DNA from: Rugamonas apoptosis
Lineage (GTDB): Bacteria > Pseudomonadota > Gammaproteobacteria > Burkholderiales > Burkholderiaceae_D
Assembly (NCBI RefSeq): GCF_014042355.1
Contig: NZ_JACEZU010000020.1
Coordinates: 1 to 53,206 of the forward strand
DNA length: 53,206 nt
Direction: 5' to 3'
Of this stretch, positions 48,796 through 53,206 are shown one piece after another. The stretch's first letter is position 1; each line of letters starts with the position of its first letter. The translations under genes and the position numbers were made by a program. The notes under the pieces are model-generated. The model was not told where the DNA came from. It did not search any database and worked only from the letters and a program-made list of their open reading frames with translations.

Positions 48796-49818
48796 TTAGA
48801 AGTAGCTCAGGCCAAGCGCGGCCTTCACTTCGTCGGCGGTGCGGGCCGCCACTTCGCGCGCGGCGGCCGTGCCATCCTTCAGTATTTGCATGATGTAGCC
48901 ACGGTCCTTGGCCAGTTCCTCGCGGCGCGCGCGGATCGGGGCCAGCATTTCCTGCAGCACCAGTTCGAGGCGTTTCTTGACGATGCTGTCGCCCAGGCCG
49001 CCACGCACGTAATGGGCTTTCATTTCGGCCAGTGCGGCCTGGTCGGGATCGAATGCGTCCAGGTAGATGAAAGCGACGTTGCCTTCCAGGTGGCCGGGGT
49101 CTTCCACGCGCAGGTGCAGTGGGTCCGTGTAGACCTTCTTGACGGCGGCCGTGATCTCGGCGGCGCTGGCGCCCAGGTTGATGGTGTTGCCCAGCGATTT
49201 GCTCATCTTGGCCTTGCCGTCGATACCGGGCAGGCGGCCGATTTCCGGTACCAGCGCCTTGCATTCGACCAGGATGTCCTGGTTGGCGAGGCGGTTGAAG
49301 CGGCGCACGATTTCGTTGGTCTGCTCGATCATGGGAATCTGGTCTTCGCCCACCGGCACCAGCGCGGCCTTGAACGCCGTGATGTCGGCCGCCTGGCTGG
49401 CGGGATAGGTGAGGAAGCCGGCCGGAATGTCGCGTTCGAAGCCGCGCAGCACGATTTCGGCCTTGACGGTGGGGTTGCGCTCCAGGCGGGCCACCGTCAC
49501 CAGGTTCAGGTAATAGAAGGTCAGCTCGGCCAGTTCCGGAATCTGCGACTGGATCAGGATGGTGGACTTGGCAGGGTCGATGCCCACGGCCAGGTAGTCC
49601 AGCGCCACTTCGACCACGTTGCGGTGCACCTTGCCCGTGTCGTCCATATTGTCGGTCAGTGCTTGCGAGTCGGCCAGCATGATGTACTGCTTGTAGTCGT
49701 GCTGGTAGGTGACGCGGTTGCGCAGGCTGCCCACGTAATGACCCAGGTGCAGGGGGCCGGTGGGGCGGTCGCCGGTCAGGATCACGGCGGGGGAGGTGGA
49801 CTTGGCTGGCAGACTCAT
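48796..49818 (-). CDS. trpS: Tryptophanyl-tRNA synthetase
   Basis: A 340-residue class I synthetase charging tRNA-Trp. The HIGH-type motif is TGPLHLGHYVGS near residue 20, and the KMSKS loop (AKMSKSLGN) is near 205. LADSQALTDN and VGEDQIPMIEQTNEI line the adenylate pocket. The gene is essential in most bacteria and complete here. It is followed after 35 bases by the DUF1294 gene and preceded by a terminator hairpin. Confidence 0.97.
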   Translation of the reverse strand: MSLPAKSTSPAVILTGDRPTGPLHLGHYVGSLRNRVTYQHDYKQYIMLADSQALTDNMDDTGKVHRNVVEVALDYLAVGIDPAKSTILIQSQIPELAELTFYYLNLVTVARLERNPTVKAEIVLRGFERDIPAGFLTYPASQAADITAFKAALVPVGEDQIPMIEQTNEIVRRFNRLANQDILVECKALVPEIGRLPGIDGKAKMSKSLGNTINLGASAAEITAAVKKVYTDPLHLRVEDPGHLEGNVAFIYLDAFDPDQAALAEMKAHYVRGGLGDSIVKKRLELVLQEMLAPIRARREELAKDRGYIMQILKDGTAAAREVAARTADEVKAALGLSYF

Positions 49819-49853
49819 CAGGGTTCCTTTACGTTACCCCCGTCCGGCGCGCC

Positions 49854-49884
49854 AATAAAAACGCCGCCTGGCGGAGGCGGCGTT
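49854..49884 (-). terminator. Terminator hairpin in the trpS leader, candidate attenuator
   Basis: AACGCCGCC (49860-49868) pairs perfectly with GGCGGCGTT (49876-49884), and on the minus strand TTTATT follows. It sits only 36 bases before the trpS start, with no minus-strand gene upstream that would need it and no room for a promoter in between. Confidence 0.65.
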
Positions 49885-50106
49885 GATAAAAACATCATTC
49901 ACTATGGATAAACAGTGGCCGCTCGCTGTCAGCGGCGCCACCAATTCACATTCGAACGAGGTATAGGGGTCAATTTCATGCCGCGTATGGTTGCAGTTCG
50001 GCGGCGGTCTGTCAAGTTGTTGTGGCCGGTCAAACGTGGAGGTGGCCGGGGAACTTGAGGCCGGCCCGCACGATCTAAACAGAATCAGGCCGCCCAGAGG
50101 CGCATA

Positions 50107-50367
50107 ATGACATCTCCATTCAATTCACTGGCATTCAAGGACACTCTGGTGGAAGGAGGCTTCAGCGACAGGCAGGCGGCCGTGCTGGCCAACGCGATCT
50201 GGGACCTGGTGACGAATACGCTGGCGACCAAGGACGATCTGCTCGCCCTGGAGCAACGCATGGACGTCAAACTGGTGCAACTGAAAGTGGAACTGCTCAT
50301 GTGGATCGTCAGTCTGACGGTGGTGCAGACGACGGTACTGGGCGCGCTGATGAAATTGCTGCACTAG
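50107..50367 (+). CDS. DUF1640-like coiled-coil membrane protein
   Basis: An 86-residue protein. EGGFSDRQAAVLANAIWDLV and TLATKDDLLALEQRMDVKL resemble the start of DUF1640 proteins, followed by a coiled coil and one C-terminal transmembrane helix (about 62-84). Its function is unknown. It is a lone plus-strand gene. Relatives are often next to mobile or defence genes, which gives no firm clue here. Confidence 0.7.
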   Translation: MTSPFNSLAFKDTLVEGGFSDRQAAVLANAIWDLVTNTLATKDDLLALEQRMDVKLVQLKVELLMWIVSLTVVQTTVLGALMKLLH

Positions 50368-50426
50368 TTGTTCCGGTCCCTTCTCAGCGACCCTGCGTAT
50401 CCTTGGGCGGCGCATGGCCGCCGTCA

Positions 50427-51254
50427 TCAGTGCGCCCGCACGCTGGCGGCCAGGATGTCGGGCCGATGATAGCGCCGGAAACCCTCCATCACCGCGCCCG
50501 ATTTGGCGGCCTGTTCCAGCAGTTCGCGCAGCGCGCGCTGGTCTTCCGGCATGAGCGACAGGCGTGAAATGTAGGCGCCGCTCTGGCCCCAGGGCAGTTC
50601 CGGTATCGGCTCCAGCCGCAGTTTGTCGAGCATGCCGCTCACGCGCGGTTCGTGGGCGATGGCCCCGGCCAGGATGGTCGGCCCCATGATGGTGATGTCG
50701 ACCGCGCCCATATTGAGCAGGCGCGCCACGGCGCTCACGTCCACTTCCGTGAACAGGCGTCCCTGTTTGGCCAGTTCCTTCACCAGCGCCGTGTATTGTT
50801 CGCCATGATCGAAGCCGCGCACCACGGCCACCCGCAGCTCGCGCCTCTCCAGCAACTCCTTGGCGCTGGTGATGGGCGCGCGGTCGCTGGCCAGCGAGAT
50901 CAGGGTGGCGCGGTGGCCCATCATGGGGACGAAGATGCCGAGCTGGTCGCGCGCGGCCGTGCGCGTGGCCGGTACCAGCATGTCGGCCTTGCCCGCCTCG
51001 AACAGGGCTACCTGGCGCGCGCGCGGCACAATGGGGAACAGGAAGGTGCAGCCTTTGCTCTGGCCGACGTCGCGCAACAGCTCCGGGTAGATACCGCTGA
51101 CTTTACCCGCTTCGATGATGACGCTGGCGCCGGTCGGCGCCACCGGCGCGCTGATGTCGCGTGAGCACGCGGCCCCGGCCATGCCGGCGGCGCCAGCCAG
51201 CAAGGCCAGCAGCCAAGCCAGGGGGCCACGCGACGGCGACGGAAGCAGCTTCAT
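50427..51254 (-). CDS. Orphan solute-binding-like protein
   Basis: A 275-residue periplasmic binding-protein-like domain with a signal peptide (about 1-28). GKVSGIYPELLRDVGQSKGC and ADMLVPATRTAARD fit family 3. No permease genes are near. It follows a TetA-like MFS gene on the same strand after 16 bases, so both may be one transcript. The ribosome site is weak, in keeping with coupling. Ligand unknown. Confidence 0.72.
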   Translation of the reverse strand: MKLLPSPSRGPLAWLLALLAGAAGMAGAACSRDISAPVAPTGASVIIEAGKVSGIYPELLRDVGQSKGCTFLFPIVPRARQVALFEAGKADMLVPATRTAARDQLGIFVPMMGHRATLISLASDRAPITSAKELLERRELRVAVVRGFDHGEQYTALVKELAKQGRLFTEVDVSAVARLLNMGAVDITIMGPTILAGAIAHEPRVSGMLDKLRLEPIPELPWGQSGAYISRLSLMPEDQRALRELLEQAAKSGAVMEGFRRYHRPDILAASVRAH

Positions 51255-51270
51255 AGGAATTGTGGCGGGT

Positions 51271-52545
51271 TCAGGCCTGCATCCGCGCCTGCTGGCGCAG
51301 CCGGCTCAGGTGGAAATAGCGGCGCGCCACCAGGATGGCCAGCGCCTGCATGGCGGCGCAGGCGAAGAAGGTGGTACCGATGCGCCAGTCGCGCGCCGGC
51401 AGGTCGCTCACCTTGGCCACGATGGTATTGCCCAGCAGCGGCATGACGATGATGCCCAGGCTGCTGATCGACTGCAGCGATCCCATCAGTTCGCCCTGTT
51501 CCTGCGCCGGCGTGGCCTTGGAGATGATGCCCTGCAGCGCCGGGCCGGCCGCGAACGCCAGCAGGTTGCACAGGATGAAGACGTACATCATCCAGCCCTC
51601 GGTGGCCAGGCCGTACAGCATGTAGGTGATGCAACCCGAGCCCAGGCCCACCAGCATCAATCGAACTTCGCCCAGGCGCCGGATCAGCACGCCCAGCAGG
51701 CCAGCCTGCACGACGGCCGCCGCCAGCCCCACGCAGAACAGCGCGATGCCGTTTTCACGCGGGCTCCAGCCGAAGCGGAAGTGGGTATACAGCACCCAGG
51801 TCGAATGCAACATCATCTGGGCGAACGTGACCAGCGAGTAGACGATCACCAGGCCACGGATATCGGTGCGCCGCGCCAGCTTGGCGATGGCCGCCAGCGG
51901 ATTGACCTTGGCCAGCTTGAAGGTCTGGCGCCGCGCCTGTGGCAGCGATTCCGGCACCACCAGGTAGCCGTAGACGAAATTGGCGGCCGACAGCGCGGCG
52001 GCCACATAAAACGGCAGGTGCAGATTCACGCTGCCCAGCAGGCCGCCCAGCATGGGGCCGCAGATGAAGCCCAGCCCGAACGCGGCGCCGACCTTGCCGA
52101 AGCTCTTGGCGCGGTTGTCTGGCGTGGAAATGTCGGACGCGTAGGCCGACGCCACCGACATGCTGGCCGACGACATGCCGCCCACCACCCGGCCGATGAA
52201 CAGGCAAGCCAGGTTGGGCGCCCAGGCCGTGGCCAGGAAATTGAGGCACATGCCCGCCATCGAATACAGCAGCACGGGACGGCGGCCGATGCGGTCGCTG
52301 AGTGCGCCCAGCATGGGCATGAAGATGAATTGCATCAGGCCGAAGGTGGAACTGAGCGCACCATACCACCACGCCTGGCCGGCGCGGCCATGCACGAACT
52401 CGCCCACCAGGATGGGCAGCACCGGCACCACCAGGCCGATGCCCAGCATGTCGATGAATACGCAGACGAGAACGAAATTGAGGTTGCCGGCGGGCGCGGA
52501 AGGGGGGGGCGCGGACGGGACGGTGGCGTCGTGAGTGATGGTCAT
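51271..52545 (-). CDS. MFS drug-efflux transporter, TetA-like
   Basis: A 424-residue 12-helix antiporter of the DHA1 (TCR/Tet) type. Motif A is GALSDRIGRRPVLL, preceded by VLVCVFIDMLGIGLVVPVLP in TM1. Motif C-like glycines occur in TM5 (GAAFGLGFICGPMLGGLLG). Tetracycline export is not implied. The Pro/Ala-rich N-terminal 20 residues are cytoplasmic. Confidence 0.88.
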   Translation of the reverse strand: MTITHDATVPSAPPPSAPAGNLNFVLVCVFIDMLGIGLVVPVLPILVGEFVHGRAGQAWWYGALSSTFGLMQFIFMPMLGALSDRIGRRPVLLYSMAGMCLNFLATAWAPNLACLFIGRVVGGMSSASMSVASAYASDISTPDNRAKSFGKVGAAFGLGFICGPMLGGLLGSVNLHLPFYVAAALSAANFVYGYLVVPESLPQARRQTFKLAKVNPLAAIAKLARRTDIRGLVIVYSLVTFAQMMLHSTWVLYTHFRFGWSPRENGIALFCVGLAAAVVQAGLLGVLIRRLGEVRLMLVGLGSGCITYMLYGLATEGWMMYVFILCNLLAFAAGPALQGIISKATPAQEQGELMGSLQSISSLGIIVMPLLGNTIVAKVSDLPARDWRIGTTFFACAAMQALAILVARRYFHLSRLRQQARMQA

Positions 52546-52711
52546 GGTGATGCGATTGTGGCATGAAACAGGGGCGCGCCATAGAGCGGCACGGAAATTC
52601 GTTGTGCACGCGCACGGTGCAAGGTTTTGATGAAAAGAAACATTATTTGCTTGCCAATTTCATTTGTGTTGTGCAAAATAATACAACAAATAACAACATC
52701 GGGAGACGTCG

Positions 52712-53050
52712 ATGCGCACCATGTTAGCCGCCAGCCTGATTTTGCTCTGCACGTGCGCGCACGCGCTGGACGACACGCCGACCTCGAACGTCGTCATGGG
52801 CCCGCGCGGTGAAGACTTGCGGGCGCCGGCGCCGGCCCGTCCGCGCCAGGATGCGCCGACCGCACATCGTACTCAGGAGAGTGGGGATGAAGTGCGCCGC
52901 GGCGTCCGTCCCGCGCCCGCAGCTACCCCCACGCCCGCAGCCACTCCTGCGCCCGCTGTGCCCGCGCCTGCGGCGGCTGGCCGACAGGGCGTGCAGCCAT
53001 GGCTGGCCATCCGCCAAGCCATGCCCACGGGGGCCGCCGCCCAGCGGTGA
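52712..53050 (+). CDS. Small secreted Pro/Ala-rich protein
   Basis: A 112-residue protein with a signal peptide (about 1-19, ending CAHAL). The mature part is low complexity, rich in Ala, Pro, Arg and Thr. GGGAGA lies six bases before the ATG, and an AT-rich promoter-like stretch (52625-52700) precedes it. No family is recognised. It may be a recent or degenerating gene beside the IS110 element. Confidence 0.55.
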   Translation: MRTMLAASLILLCTCAHALDDTPTSNVVMGPRGEDLRAPAPARPRQDAPTAHRTQESGDEVRRGVRPAPAATPTPAATPAPAVPAPAAAGRQGVQPWLAIRQAMPTGAAAQR

Positions 53051-53103
53051 GGGCGCGGGCCGACGCGCATGTGCTTTGGAGGGGGGTGTCCCTATGTCGT
53101 TCG

Positions 53104-53206
53104 TCAAGCAGTTGTGACGGAGGCAGGACAATAAAGTGTGCCGTCTCGCATCATGGCGTAGATGACATCGCAGCGCCGCCTGGCGAGAGCAATTAGCGCT
53201 TGGTTG
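53104..53206 (-). CDS. IS110-family transposase, C-terminal fragment
   Basis: Thirty-three codons of a minus-strand frame enter from the right edge and stop at a TGA at 53104-53106. The product reads NQALIALARRRCDVIYAMMR and then DGTLY, the conserved C-terminal end of IS110/IS116/IS902 transposases with the ALARRRCDV segment. The rest of the gene lies outside the window. Confidence 0.85.
   Translation of the reverse strand, partial: NQALIALARRRCDVIYAMMRDGTLYCPASVTTA

Overview
The window looks like a chromosomal segment from a GC-rich betaproteobacterium, most likely family Oxalobacteraceae (Massilia, Janthinobacterium or Duganella type). The clues are the gene content: cyoABCD joined to SURF1 and RegB/RegA, a complete ureDABCEFGJ cluster, short H-NS-like and DUF1640-like proteins, a VpsR-like enhancer-binding protein, and many GGDEF and orphan solute-binding proteins. 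The assignment rests on gene content and codon use, not on a database search. Both ends lie in insertion sequences: an IS3-family 3' end at 1-122 and an IS110-family 3' end at 53104-53206.

Layout. (1) 0.2-4.9 kb, minus strand: a metal-linked cluster (DUF2946 protein, TonB-dependent receptor, BNR/sialidase-like protein with a Cys-rich motif, thioredoxin-like protein) with overlapping genes; copper handling is the favoured guess. (2) 5.1-15.7 kb: secreted esterase, L,D-transpeptidase, CDF metal exporter, S10 peptidase, two convergent diguanylate cyclases and an MHS-type transporter. (3) 15.8-22.5 kb: cytochrome bo-type quinol oxidase cyoABCD, SURF1 and the redox two-component pair RegB/RegA, overlapping or nearly so throughout. 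(4) 22.6-28.6 kb: a small inverted-repeat element, then a sigma-54 promoter with an NtrC-like site, then the urease operon with all active-site residues. (5) 28.7-36.4 kb: an acyltransferase, a VpsR-like sigma-54 activator, a sigma-54 promoter, and a five-gene secretion locus resembling the Fap functional-amyloid system. (6) 36.5-45.6 kb: metallo-beta-lactamase-fold protein, OYE reductase with ArsR regulator, SugE/Gdx exporter between two unusual tandem repeats, orphan binding protein, aspartoacylase-like enzyme, pirin and azoreductase with divergent LysR regulator, phosphatidylserine decarboxylase. (7) 45.6-53.2 kb: H-NS-like protein, Lon N-domain protein, DMT transporter, DUF1294 protein, trpS with a possible attenuator, DUF1640-like protein, a second orphan binding protein beside a TetA-like MFS pump, and a small secreted Pro/Ala-rich protein.

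The most interesting region is 29.5-36.4 kb. A VpsR-like activator that keeps the sigma-54 contact loop lies directly upstream of a -24/-12 promoter. This promoter drives a very Gly-rich secreted protein, two small secreted proteins that each carry an R-G-G site, a periplasmic C39-type cysteine peptidase, and a beta-barrel protein with an N-terminal coiled coil and a Gln/Gly repeat linker. The architecture is that of FapB/C-FapD-FapE-FapF, but the substrate looks like a PGRS-type Gly-rich protein, and the RGG sites suggest how the peptidase could choose its targets.
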